A stretch of 64,000 nt of DNA from Fibrella aquatilis (GCF_017353255.1 NZ_JAFMYU010000017.1:95771-159770), one strand, 5' to 3'. Shown: positions 30,949 to 40,636, counted from the stretch's first letter. Notes: a model not told the origin generated them from the letters alone. Program-made: numbers and translations.

Positions 30949-32784
30949 TTACATTTTCTCAGGTACCTCGATACCCAATAAACCCATGCCTTTGCGGATA
31001 GTTTCGCCCACTGCCGCCGATAGATTAAGCCGGAGTTGCGTCTTGGCCGCGTCGGGTTCAGATAATATGGATACCTCAGCAAAAAGACGGTTGTAAGCCT
31101 TCGCCAAATCATAGACATATTGAGCCATGTACGACGGTGCATAATCCCGTCCCGCCAGGGCAAGCGCTTGTGCATATTGCCCCAGAATCAGGATAACGTC
31201 CCGTTCCGTTTCGTGCAGGGGGTGGTCCGCCGGTGCGGCTGTTTCGTCGGCAGTGCCATTGGTGACCAGACCGCTTTCCTCAGCCTTGCGCAGCACCGAC
31301 CGGATGCGGGCGTAGACGTACTGAATAAACGGCCCCGTATGCCCATGCACGTCGACCGACTCTTCGGGGTTGAAGAGCATCCGTTTCTGCGGGTCCACTT
31401 TCAGCAGGTAATACTTCAGCGCACCCAGCCCAATCATACGGAACAGATCCTTCTTTTCGACTTCCGTAAACTCGTCCAGCTTGCCCTTGGCGGCCTCGTC
31501 GGCGGCTTGCGCGGCCACGGCGGCTACTTCGTCAATCAGGTCGTCGGCATCCACTACGGTGCCTTCGCGTGATTTCATCTTGCCTGTGGGCAGGTCAACC
31601 ATGCCGTAGCTGAGGTGATAGCAGCCGTCGGCGTAGGGGCGGCCCAGGCGTTTCATGATGGCAAAGAGCACCTTGAAATGATAATCCTGCTCGTTGCCCA
31701 CCACCCACAGCGACCGCGTGGAGTGGTAATCGCTGAATTTCAGATCGGTCGTTCCTAAATCCTGCGTGATATACACCGACGTGCCATCGCCGCGCAGCAC
31801 GAGCTTATGGTCCAGCCCCTCGGCGGTGAGGTCAATCCAGACCGATTTGTCTTCTTTCTGGTAAAAAACGCCTTTGGCCAGTCCTTCTTCAACCACGTCT
31901 TTTCCCAGCAAATACGTCTGCGATTCGTAGTAGGTCTTGTCGAAGCTGATGCCTGCTTTCTGGTACGTTTCGGCGAAACCGGCGTAGACCCAGGCATTGA
32001 GCTGCTCCCAAAGCGCCACGGTTTCGGCGTCGCCCTGCTCCCACTTCCGCAGCATTTCCTGCGCCTGCTGCATCACGGGGGCTTTTTTGGCGGCTTCGTC
32101 TTCGGCCATACCACCCGCCACGAGTTCGGCAATCTTGGCTTTCAATGCCTTATCAAACAGCACGTAGTATTTGCCAATGAGGTGATCACCTTTCAGGCCC
32201 GCCGATTGGGGGGTCTCGAACGTGCCGTCGGGTTGCTGACCAAATTTTTGGTACGCCAGCATCGACTTGCAGATGTGAATGCCCCGGTCGTTGACCAGGC
32301 ACGTTTTGGTCACGGTATAGCCATTTTCGGCCAGAATCCGGCTCACCGAATCGCCCAGGAAGATGTTGCGCAGGTGGCCCAGGTGCAGTGGCTTGTTGGT
32401 GTTTGGCGACGAGAATTCGACCATAACCCGCTCACCATCAGTGGTTTCAACACGCTGTTGTTGCTTAGCCATAAACCCGTTCAGCGACTGGATGTAGGCG
32501 CTGTCTGACAGGCTGATGTTGAGAAAACCCTGCACCACGTTGAAGGCGCTCACCAGCGGGCTGTTGGCCACAAGCCAGGTGCCGAGGCGCTGCCCAATCT
32601 CGGCGGGGGCCAGGCGCAGGGGCTTGGTAAGGGGGAACGTGACGTAGGTAAACGCACCGGCAAACTCCTTTTTGGTAGGCTGTAGCAGCACCGGACCAGG
32701 TTCGGGGGCGGCGGTAGATGAGTCGGTATAAAGCGATTGGATGGCCTGTTGAATGGCCCTTGTTAAGTCTGCCTGTAAATCCAT
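30949..32784 (-). CDS. argS: Arginine--tRNA ligase
   Basis: The 611-residue class I synthetase charges tRNA-Arg. The HIGH-type signature is in SSPNTNKPLHLGHLRN, the KMSKS equivalent is MKSREGTVV, and the C-terminal anticodon-binding domain (ALAGRDYAPSYMAQYVYDLA) is complete. I choose the ATG at 32784 (MDLQADLTRAIQQAIQSLY). The longer frame adds 41 residues that run through the promoter region. A TAnnTTTG box and -33 TTG are found 45-75 nt upstream. Confidence 0.95.
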   Translation of the reverse strand: MDLQADLTRAIQQAIQSLYTDSSTAAPEPGPVLLQPTKKEFAGAFTYVTFPLTKPLRLAPAEIGQRLGTWLVANSPLVSAFNVVQGFLNISLSDSAYIQSLNGFMAKQQQRVETTDGERVMVEFSSPNTNKPLHLGHLRNIFLGDSVSRILAENGYTVTKTCLVNDRGIHICKSMLAYQKFGQQPDGTFETPQSAGLKGDHLIGKYYVLFDKALKAKIAELVAGGMAEDEAAKKAPVMQQAQEMLRKWEQGDAETVALWEQLNAWVYAGFAETYQKAGISFDKTYYESQTYLLGKDVVEEGLAKGVFYQKEDKSVWIDLTAEGLDHKLVLRGDGTSVYITQDLGTTDLKFSDYHSTRSLWVVGNEQDYHFKVLFAIMKRLGRPYADGCYHLSYGMVDLPTGKMKSREGTVVDADDLIDEVAAVAAQAADEAAKGKLDEFTEVEKKDLFRMIGLGALKYYLLKVDPQKRMLFNPEESVDVHGHTGPFIQYVYARIRSVLRKAEESGLVTNGTADETAAPADHPLHETERDVILILGQYAQALALAGRDYAPSYMAQYVYDLAKAYNRLFAEVSILSEPDAAKTQLRLNLSAAVGETIRKGMGLLGIEVPEKM

Positions 32785-32827
32785 GGTGTTGGCCTGTTGC
32801 GCAAAGGCCGGGATGTGTATTATGCCG

Positions 32828-32859
32828 CAAAAGTACGAATACCCCCCGCATTTGGGCAA
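32828..32859 (-). promoter_or_regulatory. Promoter of argS
   Basis: On the minus strand TACTTTTG (32835-32828) matches the -7 consensus TAnnTTTG, and a TTG (32859-32857) lies 21 nt further upstream, a suitable -33 spacing. The start codon of argS is 43 nt downstream. Confidence 0.5.
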
Positions 32860-32962
32860 TTGCGCCACCAGGCCCGGTTTTTTGAGTAGAAAATCGTTGT
32901 ACTGCACCTGTCCGCGCTGTAGCTTAGGGCATTGGCTGGCTTACTCCTGTCCTTTCCGTGCT

Positions 32963-34543
32963 ATGCGCCTTCTGTATCTGTTCCTGCTTAGTTTCCTTAC
33001 AGTGCCGCTCTGGGCGCAGATGGCCGCCGTGACTCGCGTAGAGATGCCTATTGACCCTAGCGCGTCCGATGCCTACTCGGTGTGGCCACTGCGCGAGCGG
33101 GGTGCACTGCTGATCTACCAGCGCGAAGAGTCATATGGGCCGGTGGGCTTTAAATACACCTTTTCACGCATCGACACGACCCTAAAACCGCGCTGGATCG
33201 CCGAATTTAAGCTAAAATCGCACTTTGTACCCACTAGTGAGTTCACGAACAACTTGTACCGGTTTCAACTGTTTACCGAGCCGGGCACCAACGATATCCA
33301 AATTATTCGCCTCAACCTCGACGATGGCCATATCGAACTGTTTGAAGGCAGGCTCCCCTCACCTATCGACTTGACCCATTTCAACGTTATGGGCAACGTG
33401 GCCTACCTGGGTGGCTATTACCACGACCGGCCGCTGGTGATGGGCTTCTCCTTTTTTGATGCCAGCACCCGCGTTTTTCAGGGACTATATATGAACAACA
33501 TCGAGATTGGCAGCATGGACGTCGATGAGTACCGGCAGGAAGTGCACGTGCTCACGCATTCCCCCAAAAAACGGTGCCAGTTTACGGTCCGCTCCTACTC
33601 TCCCGACGGTAAGCCGTTGCGTACCATCGAATATGACGGCACCGAATACAGCCTCATTTCGGGTCAGATTTTGCCCATCAGCGCGGGCGAGTCGCTCCTG
33701 ATTGGCAACTACTCTGCCGACTGCACGCCTTATTCACAGGGTATCTATGTCACGCGCATTCAGCACACCGAAACCGGTAAGCTCACCGTCACTACCGACC
33801 ACGGCGAGGCCATTCGGTATATCGACTTTTCGCAGTTGAAAAACTTCTTTAACTACCTCGACCCCAAACGGCAACAGCGCGTGTTGGCCAGGGTAACACG
33901 GCGGCAAAACGAAGGTAAAAACGTGAAGTTTCGGTACCGGCTGCTGGTGCATGAACTGATCCCCACCAATGAGGGCCTGACGCTGGTAGCCGAAGTCTAT
34001 TACCAGCAATACCGATCAACCAACACGATCTATTCGGGCGGCATCAGCACCATTAACCAGGCCGCACGGCAGGGCAGGCAGGTAGAAATGTACCAGTACA
34101 CCCATGCATTTTTGTGCGGGTTCGACCGGCAGGGAAACCTACTTTGGGATAACTGCCTACCAATCAAGAACATAGAAAGCCCCCGACTAACTCCCAAGGT
34201 AGAAGTAATGCACCAGTCGCCGTATGTGGTCATGGCCTACCCCGACGAGAACGCGCTACACAGTCAGCTGGTAGAGCGCGACAGTGTGCTGGCTAACAAA
34301 GAGCTGTTTACCATGAAACCCACGCTGGAAACCGAGCGATTCGCCAACACTGCCGACCCGATGATTCATGCCTGGTATGGCCCTTACTTTCTGGCTACCG
34401 GCTACCAGCGAATTGCCAGCACCCGCACTGGGACGAACCCACCGCGTGACGTATTTTATTTGACAAAACTCCGGTATACGGTGCCCAAAAGCGGTACAGC
34501 CCTACCAGTTCAGGCCACCAGAACAACCGATCCCGACCACTGA
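32963..34543 (+). CDS. Secreted protein of unknown function
   Basis: This 526-residue protein has a signal peptide (LLYLFLLSFLTVPLWAQ) and is otherwise not recognised. The mature part consists of repeated strand-rich segments with many aromatic residues. One stretch, around LDPKRQQRVLARVTRRQNEG (about 295-320), looks helical. It has no membrane anchor after the signal and no catalytic motif that I can see. It is divergent from argS and is followed after 39 nt by the YrdC-like gene. I start at the ATG at 32963 to give a proper signal peptide; the upstream open frame overlaps argS. Confidence 0.72.
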   Translation: MRLLYLFLLSFLTVPLWAQMAAVTRVEMPIDPSASDAYSVWPLRERGALLIYQREESYGPVGFKYTFSRIDTTLKPRWIAEFKLKSHFVPTSEFTNNLYRFQLFTEPGTNDIQIIRLNLDDGHIELFEGRLPSPIDLTHFNVMGNVAYLGGYYHDRPLVMGFSFFDASTRVFQGLYMNNIEIGSMDVDEYRQEVHVLTHSPKKRCQFTVRSYSPDGKPLRTIEYDGTEYSLISGQILPISAGESLLIGNYSADCTPYSQGIYVTRIQHTETGKLTVTTDHGEAIRYIDFSQLKNFFNYLDPKRQQRVLARVTRRQNEGKNVKFRYRLLVHELIPTNEGLTLVAEVYYQQYRSTNTIYSGGISTINQAARQGRQVEMYQYTHAFLCGFDRQGNLLWDNCLPIKNIESPRLTPKVEVMHQSPYVVMAYPDENALHSQLVERDSVLANKELFTMKPTLETERFANTADPMIHAWYGPYFLATGYQRIASTRTGTNPPRDVFYLTKLRYTVPKSGTALPVQATRTTDPDH

Positions 34544-34582
34544 GACCGGAACCGTTGGGCTACTTTCGGGGTTGAAATTGCT

Positions 34583-35107
34583 ATGACAACCACCAACCGC
34601 GAACTGATTCATGCCCTCCGTCAGGGCCAACTCCTTGGCATCGCCGATGAAACGGGCTGGTCGGTGGGAGCCGACCCGCAGAATGAGACCGCCCTTGCGC
34701 AGTTGCTGGCCCTGAAAAAAGCCACCAATAATCCCTGTATGCTTACGGTATTGGCCAGGAACACCGATCAGGTGGCGATGTACGTGCTTAAGATGCCCGA
34801 CATCGCCTATGACCTGGTCGAGTTTGCTGAGATTCCGCTTACGGTGGTGTTTGAGCAAGGCAAAAACGTGGCGGGCGACCTCGCCAACGGCGAAATTGCC
34901 ATCCGCAAATCGACCGACGAGACGGTGCAGTTTCTGCTTGGCGGCTTCACCAAAGGCCTCATTACGCTACCCTTCGAGAGCTTCACCCTGCCCGACGCCG
35001 CCCAAAAGGCAGTTGCCCACACCGTAGGCACGGTTTCCCGCAATTTTCGCAAACCCCGCATCATGAAACTGGGTCAGGGTGGGGAGGTTGAATTTTTAAG
35101 GAAATGA
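34583..35107 (+). CDS. YrdC/Sua5-like protein with degenerate active site
   Basis: The 174-residue protein has the length and layout of single-domain TsaC/YrdC proteins, which make L-threonylcarbamoyl-AMP for tRNA t6A. The usual PTETVYGLG-type motif reads ADETGWSVG, however. The Lys-x-Arg substrate-binding motif after LLALK is LKKATN, and the Ser-x-x-Asn motif is missing (ITLPFESF in its place). It is therefore probably a paralogue with another role rather than the main t6A enzyme. It overlaps the CCA nucleotidyltransferase gene by 4 nt (ATGA), which suggests translational coupling and some tRNA-related function. Confidence 0.75.
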   Translation: MTTTNRELIHALRQGQLLGIADETGWSVGADPQNETALAQLLALKKATNNPCMLTVLARNTDQVAMYVLKMPDIAYDLVEFAEIPLTVVFEQGKNVAGDLANGEIAIRKSTDETVQFLLGGFTKGLITLPFESFTLPDAAQKAVAHTVGTVSRNFRKPRIMKLGQGGEVEFLRK

Positions 35108-36546
35108 ACTTCGCAGCATACCTCCATACCAAACCTATTTTTGAACTGATTGCTACGGAGGCGCGAGCGTTGGGCATCCCTGCCTATGTGGTGGGGGGCT
35201 ACGTGCGCGACCTGGTGCTGAAACGGCCCTCTAAAGACATCGACATCGTGTGTCTGGGCAGCGGCATTGCCCTGGCCGAGGCCGTAGGTAAAGCCGCGAA
35301 GGTCAGCGTGGCCGTATATCAGAACTTCGGCACGGCTATGCTGCGCGTGGATGACCCCGTAGACGGCTGGGTAGAAGTGGAATTTGTGGGGGCACGCAAA
35401 GAGTCGTACCGCGCCGATTCGCGAAAACCGATTGTGGAAAACGGCACGCTCCAGGACGACCAAAACCGCCGCGATCTCACCATCAACGCCATGATTATCA
35501 GCCTCAACGCCGATACTGCCGACTATGCTTTTGGCGACCTGATTGATCCCTTCAACGGCCTTACTGACCTAAAGCGGAAGATCATTCGCACCCCGTTGGC
35601 TCCCGACATCACGTTCTCCGACGACCCCCTGCGCATGATGCGGGCCATCCGGTTTGCCACTCAGCTCAACTTCGATATTGACGCCGACACCTTCGATGGG
35701 ATTATGCGCATGAATGATCGGATCGGAATTGTGTCGATGGAGCGGATCATCGACGAACTGAACAAGATCATTCTGGCCCCTACGCCTTCGTATGGCTTTA
35801 AGCTGCTCTACCAGGCCGGGCTGCTGCAACACCTCCTGCCCGAACTGGTAGCCCTCAAAGGCGTAGAGACGGTGGAAGGCAAAGGCCACAAAGACAATTT
35901 TTACCACACCTTGCAAGTGCTTGACAATGTGGCGGGCATGAGCAATGACTTGTGGCTGCGGTGGTCGGCGCTGTTGCACGACATTGCCAAAACGCAGACC
36001 AAACGTTTCGACAAGCGCGTGGGCTGGACCTTTCATGGACATGAAGAAGTGGGTGCCCGGCAGGTGCCCAACCTGTTCCGGCGGTTGAAATTGCCCCTCA
36101 ACGAACACATGAAGCAGGTCCAGAAACTGGTCCGGCTACACATGCGGCCCATTCCGCTGGTGAAAGACGGCATCACCGACTCCGCTCTGCGCCGATTACT
36201 CTTCGACGCTGGTCCCGACCTGGAAGCTCTGCTCACGCTCTGTCGCGCCGATATCACCTCGAAAAACCACGACAAAGTACAGCGGCACTTGCAGCGGTTC
36301 GATCAGGTAGAGCAGAAACTCCACGACCTGGAAGAACGCGATCAGCTCCGCAACTTTCAGCCCGTGATCACTGGCGAACTGATCATGGAGACCTTCGGAC
36401 TGAAACCGTCTAAGGAAGTTGGCGAGATCAAAGTAGCCGTGCGCGAGGCTATCCTGGAAGGCACCATTCCCAACCGCCTGGAGGAAGCAATGCCCTTTAT
36501 GCTGAAAATAGGGCAGAAACTGGGACTCGCTCCGGTACAATCCTGA
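35104..36546 (+). CDS. CCA tRNA nucleotidyltransferase with HD domain
   Basis: This 480-residue protein is a class II CCA-adding or poly(A) polymerase-family enzyme. It has VVGGYVRDLVLKRPSKDIDI (catalytic Asp pair), the RRDLTINAM motif, DPLRMMRAIRFATQL, and a C-terminal HD domain (LLHDIAKTQT, FHGHEEVGA). It adds or repairs the 3' CCA of tRNAs. Bacteroidota usually carry a single such enzyme. It overlaps the upstream YrdC-like gene by 4 nt. Confidence 0.93.
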   Translation: MNFAAYLHTKPIFELIATEARALGIPAYVVGGYVRDLVLKRPSKDIDIVCLGSGIALAEAVGKAAKVSVAVYQNFGTAMLRVDDPVDGWVEVEFVGARKESYRADSRKPIVENGTLQDDQNRRDLTINAMIISLNADTADYAFGDLIDPFNGLTDLKRKIIRTPLAPDITFSDDPLRMMRAIRFATQLNFDIDADTFDGIMRMNDRIGIVSMERIIDELNKIILAPTPSYGFKLLYQAGLLQHLLPELVALKGVETVEGKGHKDNFYHTLQVLDNVAGMSNDLWLRWSALLHDIAKTQTKRFDKRVGWTFHGHEEVGARQVPNLFRRLKLPLNEHMKQVQKLVRLHMRPIPLVKDGITDSALRRLLFDAGPDLEALLTLCRADITSKNHDKVQRHLQRFDQVEQKLHDLEERDQLRNFQPVITGELIMETFGLKPSKEVGEIKVAVREAILEGTIPNRLEEAMPFMLKIGQKLGLAPVQS

Positions 36547-36662
36547 GAAAAACTAGTATTTATAGCTGGTCATTTCTATAAATCTATAGTTTTAATAGGA
36601 TAATTACGGGTACTTACCTGAACGCCGGATAATTTATTACTATAGCTTGCCAGAAGGGATGT

Positions 36663-38291
36663 TTAATCAAACAGTACCACACTAGCCCGGTGCCGGTCGA
36701 ACAAAACGAGGTGCCCGATAGTTTGGTAGCGTTCGAATGCCAACGTAGCTGAGTCGCCGATATAATAGGCCCCTGGTATCTTCCTGGCCGTTTTGCGAAG
36801 AATCTCCCGCCGCACGGCCGCAATATGAAATGCGCTGAGGTCGGTGGCGCCGTCGGCCCCAACGGTGGCCTTGTAGCTGTAGAGGGGATGACCCAGTGTA
36901 GCCTGCGCTGCCTGCGTAGCCGTGTCTTTGTAGAATTGCCTTTTTTGCGCCCGGCCCGGTAGCACCAGCCAGTTGAACCCCATCCGTATCACAATCAGCA
37001 CACCTACAATGAGCAGTAGTTGGTTAGCATCGCGGCGGCTCATTTGCCAGACCAGCGCAGCCAGCAGCCCCGACAGTAGGGCTGTTTTCCAGACTACCCC
37101 CGGCAATGAGCGCGTAGCGGGGTAAAACACGGCCGTCCAGATACCCACCGCCACCACCCCCGACAACACCAGCCAGCTCCGTTCAATCCAGAAACGCCGG
37201 GGGTTTGCCCCTGCCGATTCGCTATGGTAGAGGTAGGACAGGACCGTAAACAGCAGAGGAGCCAGATCGATCAGGTACCGGCCGTATACCTGCGGAGAAA
37301 GCCAATAAACCAGTATAGTAGCACCAAATGTGAGAGCGTTAAAGGCAATAAACCTGTTTTTTTGGAGCACGGCCCCTATGTTTCGCTGAGCCAGTAGCAC
37401 CAGCAGTAGCGAGTAGGGCATCAGGTGGTAGATCACTTCGGCCGGGAACGTACCCAGGTGAATGACCGTGGCCAGCCAGCCAAGGTATAGACCAGTACGT
37501 TTAGCGCTTTCATGAAATAGCACCCCCGCCACGTCCTGAACGGAAATGTGATTCTGGCTAAAATAGGCAACGTAGTAACTCCCCGTTAGCAGCAGAAACA
37601 GCCCCATACCCGCCCAGTGAGCCGGGTGCAGCAGCAACCGCAACCGACGGGTATATAGGCACCAGGCCAGCAGCGTAAGGCCCAAAAACAGAACAGAGGG
37701 CAACCCTTTTAGCAGAAAACCAACGGCCGTTAGCCCGTAGCTTGTGGTGTAGAGTAGCCAGTATTTCTGTTTCTGATCGTAGTGATAGACCAGTAGCATA
37801 GTCAGGTAGGTCACCAGCGCAAACGTGATTTCGATCAGCCCCAGCATAGAATCATAGAGCAGAACGCGCCCGTTGGTCAGCATCATCAACGCCGACGACC
37901 AGGCCACCGTTGCGTTGACATATCGCCGCACAAACCTGAACATGACCACACCCAACAGCACCAGCGACACCAGCATGGGAAATCGCAGGGCAAAGGTCGA
38001 ATACGTACCAAAGAGCCAATAAGAGCTAACAATGAGCCAGTTATAGAGCGGTGGTTTGTTGAAATACCGTTCTCCATGCAGTGTGGGCGTAATATAATCG
38101 CCGGAGAGAATCATCTCTAGCGACACCAAGGCCCGGCGAGCTTCGTCGCCGGTATCGAGTGGCATGAACCCAAGGTGCGACACCAGCACCCAAAGTAAAC
38201 CCACACAGATAACCACGAGTTTAAGGGGGTGGGCAGCCAGCCTCGCTGCTGTTGAGGGGACGTAGAAAAGTTCCATGTTGAGTCGTTGCAT
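36663..38291 (-). CDS. GT39-family membrane glycosyltransferase (ArnT/PMT-like)
   Basis: The protein is about 540 residues long with about 11 transmembrane helices. The first periplasmic loop contains PLDTGDEARRAL with the catalytic-type Asp-Glu seen in ArnT/PMT enzymes, and FNKPPLYNWLI follows. Such enzymes move a sugar from a polyprenyl-phosphate carrier onto lipid A, protein or another acceptor on the periplasmic side. The C-terminal 110 residues form a soluble domain. I start at the first ATG, 38291; the ATG at 38276 and a GTG at 38309 are alternatives. It is divergent from the exopolysaccharide cluster and may modify its product. Confidence 0.82.
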   Translation of the reverse strand: MQRLNMELFYVPSTAARLAAHPLKLVVICVGLLWVLVSHLGFMPLDTGDEARRALVSLEMILSGDYITPTLHGERYFNKPPLYNWLIVSSYWLFGTYSTFALRFPMLVSLVLLGVVMFRFVRRYVNATVAWSSALMMLTNGRVLLYDSMLGLIEITFALVTYLTMLLVYHYDQKQKYWLLYTTSYGLTAVGFLLKGLPSVLFLGLTLLAWCLYTRRLRLLLHPAHWAGMGLFLLLTGSYYVAYFSQNHISVQDVAGVLFHESAKRTGLYLGWLATVIHLGTFPAEVIYHLMPYSLLLVLLAQRNIGAVLQKNRFIAFNALTFGATILVYWLSPQVYGRYLIDLAPLLFTVLSYLYHSESAGANPRRFWIERSWLVLSGVVAVGIWTAVFYPATRSLPGVVWKTALLSGLLAALVWQMSRRDANQLLLIVGVLIVIRMGFNWLVLPGRAQKRQFYKDTATQAAQATLGHPLYSYKATVGADGATDLSAFHIAAVRREILRKTARKIPGAYYIGDSATLAFERYQTIGHLVLFDRHRASVVLFD

Positions 38292-38894
38292 TAAGGTTGC
38301 TAGATACACCCAAAGTCAAGATCTGTGCTAACCCAAAAGTGCCGAAAGACCAAAAGTGGTTCATGGTCACATTAAAATTTGGCTTGTTAATCAATTTTTT
38401 TACAGCTCTAAAAACTTGTTTTACCTATAAAAGCGGCTGTATGCTACATAGTTAAGTTACTATAAGTTACAAATTAATTCTACTGATTTTATATATTCAA
38501 CGAACTAGTCACTAATAACTAATGTCATAGATTAGGTGTACATACACCATAATTTAAATAGTTGATTATCAGTAGTTTAAATTCTATTCTTTATCGGTAG
38601 TAGTACGATCATTCTGAGATAACCAGTTTGAGCGTTTTTCCGAACTACTCAAATTTGATGCAGATACGTTAAGTAAACAATAATAAATATATTGTATAAT
38701 CGTATAGCTTTTTCAGATGCCGTTTTGGTAACAGACTAACTATAAATAAGGCTCAAACCACTTACTATTTTTTTTGTTCTTGCTATTAGGAATGTCGACA
38801 ACCACTTCTATCTTTCGCTCACTTTCTAGGCAAAAGGGGCAAAATAGCTGTGGTGACAGCCCCCCCATTTGCTCACACTTACACGTATGATGAG
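38292..38894. other. Long AT-rich spacer upstream of the exopolysaccharide cluster
   Basis: About 600 nt without a convincing gene, markedly AT-richer than the flanks, lie between the divergent GT39 gene and the exopolysaccharide operon. I see a palindrome (GGTGTACATACACC at 38535-38548), another loose inverted pair (TTTGAG..CTCAAA around 38628-38655) and a long T run near 38768. This is the natural place for the main promoter and regulatory sites of the cluster, but no single promoter can be fixed by eye. Confidence 0.6.
38535..38548. promoter_or_regulatory. Palindrome GGTGTA-CA-TACACC, possible operator
   Basis: A perfect 6+6 palindrome lies within the AT-rich leader of the exopolysaccharide cluster, about 350 nt before its first start codon. 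Its symmetry suits a dimeric regulator, but no second copy was found. Confidence 0.3.
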
Positions 38895-39719
38895 ATGCCA
38901 AAACACTACGAACCAATCCGTATTGTGTCCGGTCGACTTGCGAGCATATTAGCCTTGCTCGCTGGGATGAATAGTCTATCTGGTTGCGTAAATACCAAAC
39001 AGCTAGTCTACTTCCAGGACCTGACCAATCGGCCAGACTCCACGTTGTTGAAACCGTATGCGTCGGTGATTCAGCCCGGCGATTTGCTTTCTATTCAGGT
39101 TAACAGCCTGAACCCCGAAGCAACCGTTTTCTTCAATCCGTATTCGGTGCCGGCCAACACGCCAACAACCTTGTCTACCCCGACAACGCCACTACCGGTT
39201 GCCACGGGTTATTCAGTAGCTGCCGACAGCACCATCTCGCTGCCCATCATAGGGCGGGTGCCGGTGGTGGGGCAAACCAACACGCAGGTGGCCGACCGGC
39301 TTCGGCAGAAACTGAAGCCTTACCTCAAAGAGCCTACCGTTACGGTCCGCAACCTCAACTTCCGGATCACCGTGCTGGGGGAAGTCAATCACCCCTCGCT
39401 CTTCAACATTCCTAATGAGCGCATCACGCTGCCCGAAGCACTCGGCCTGGCTGGCGACCTCACGGTGTATGGCCAACGGAAAAACATCCTGGTCATTCGG
39501 GAAGAAAACGGGCAGCGAAACTACACCCGCCTCGACCTCACCAAACGCGACGTATTTCGGTCGCCTTACTACTACCTGCACCCAAATGATGTGGTGTATG
39601 TAGAGCCAGGCACCTCGCGGGCCGCTGCCGCCGACCGGTTCTACCAGGTTATGCCCATCGTACTCAGTACCTTATCTGTCATTGCCGTAGTCGTGACCAA
39701 TGTGTTACTGCGGAAGTAG
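38895..39719 (+). CDS. Wza-type polysaccharide export lipoprotein
   Basis: This 274-residue outer-membrane lipoprotein has a signal ending LSGC at about residue 31 and a polysaccharide-export domain (VIQPGDLLSIQVNSLNPEA). An SLBB-type soluble ligand-binding region follows (FRITVLGEVNHPSLFNIP), and a C-terminal hydrophobic helix (IVLSTLSVIAVVVTNVLLRK) may span the outer membrane as in Wza. It would form the export channel for the polymer made by the genes downstream and work with the Wzc-like kinase at 40711. The ATG at 38895 gives the best lipoprotein signal; a GTG at 38850 would add 15 residues. Confidence 0.9.
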   Translation: MPKHYEPIRIVSGRLASILALLAGMNSLSGCVNTKQLVYFQDLTNRPDSTLLKPYASVIQPGDLLSIQVNSLNPEATVFFNPYSVPANTPTTLSTPTTPLPVATGYSVAADSTISLPIIGRVPVVGQTNTQVADRLRQKLKPYLKEPTVTVRNLNFRITVLGEVNHPSLFNIPNERITLPEALGLAGDLTVYGQRKNILVIREENGQRNYTRLDLTKRDVFRSPYYYLHPNDVVYVEPGTSRAAAADRFYQVMPIVLSTLSVIAVVVTNVLLRK

Positions 39720-39737
39720 CCTACCCCCCTTTATATC

Positions 39738-39880
39738 AACAGCCCATATAGTGCATTGCCCATAGTGCCAACAGCCCCGTAGTGTGTAGATAACAGCCTT
39801 TTTTAGTACGAACAGCCTTTAGTTGACGACGATTTTTCTTTTCGATTAGTATCCGCTTTTTCTTTTCAATTAGTACCTGT
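39738..39880 (+). repeat. Direct repeats upstream of the initiating sugar transferase gene
   Basis: Two tandem 24-nt units (39833-39856 and 39857-39880) share TTTTTCTTTTC.ATTAGTA. Just upstream, AACAGCC occurs four times (39738, 39770, 39792, 39811). The array ends 78 nt before the next ATG and may bind a regulator or reflect local slippage. Confidence 0.6.
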
Positions 39881-39958
39881 TTAAGCGCCAATAAACGCGT
39901 TGCAATCGTTAATGACCGACATATAGCTAGTTCTGTTTCACTCTAATAGGGCATTTTT

Positions 39959-40636
39959 ATGATTCCCCTCCACTCAACTGTCAATGAAAACAGGCGTTCT
40001 ACTTTTACCGAAATTTGGGTAACAAATGACGTTCAACAAACCTGGTACACCCAGTACGGCAAGCGTATCTTCGACGTAGCCGTTGCCCTGCTGGTCTGTG
40101 TGTTTGTCCTTTCATGGTTATTCCCCCTGATGGGTTTAGCTATTTGCGCCTGCTCGCCGGGACCCGCTTTGTTTATTCAGGAGCGCACCGGACGTAGAGG
40201 CACAGTATTTGGTTGCTTCAAATTCAGAACCATGAGGCATCAGGCAGACGCAACCTTCAGGCAAGCTACCGCCAGCGACTCACGGGTGACGGCCATTGGG
40301 CGTTTTCTGCGGAAAACCAACCTCGACGAATTGCCCCAGTTTCTAAACGTGCTCCTGGGCGATATGAGCATTGTAGGGCCACGCCCCCATGCCGTGGCGC
40401 ACGATGCGCAGTATTGGGCGTCTATCTCCAACTACCGCTACCGCTATACCGTGAAGCCAGGCATAACCGGGCTGGCACAGGTACGCGGCGCACGGGGCGA
40501 AGCTTGCTTAATGAAAATGCGGCACCGGGTGAAATATGATCTACATTACATGAAACGGCAATCGCTCCTGTTCGATGTCTACCTCTGCTGGGCAACCGCC
40601 CGGCAAATGCTGACGGGCTGCACGAATGCCTACTGA
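39959..40636 (+). CDS. Initiating undecaprenyl-phosphate sugar transferase
   Basis: The 225-residue protein has the bacterial sugar transferase fold (PF02397 type). A membrane helix or re-entrant segment (FDVAVALLVCVFVLSWLFPL) is followed by ERTGRRGTVFGCFKFRTM, the Asp/Glu-Pro motif region LDELPQFLNVLLGDMSIVGPRP, and the closing GITGLAQVRG. It transfers a sugar-1-phosphate onto undecaprenyl phosphate on the cytoplasmic face, the first step of repeat-unit assembly. The N-terminal multi-helix CoA-binding-like domain of WbaP/WcaJ proteins is absent, as in the short PglC-type form. Confidence 0.92.
   Translation: MIPLHSTVNENRRSTFTEIWVTNDVQQTWYTQYGKRIFDVAVALLVCVFVLSWLFPLMGLAICACSPGPALFIQERTGRRGTVFGCFKFRTMRHQADATFRQATASDSRVTAIGRFLRKTNLDELPQFLNVLLGDMSIVGPRPHAVAHDAQYWASISNYRYRYTVKPGITGLAQVRGARGEACLMKMRHRVKYDLHYMKRQSLLFDVYLCWATARQMLTGCTNAY

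Noticed and set aside
32753..32962. 70-codon upstream extension of the secreted protein
   Set aside because: It overlaps the start of the argS gene, and the signal peptide begins only at 32963.
38292..38894. tRNA or small RNA gene in the long AT-rich spacer
   Set aside because: No cloverleaf-like arms or terminator could be found by eye.
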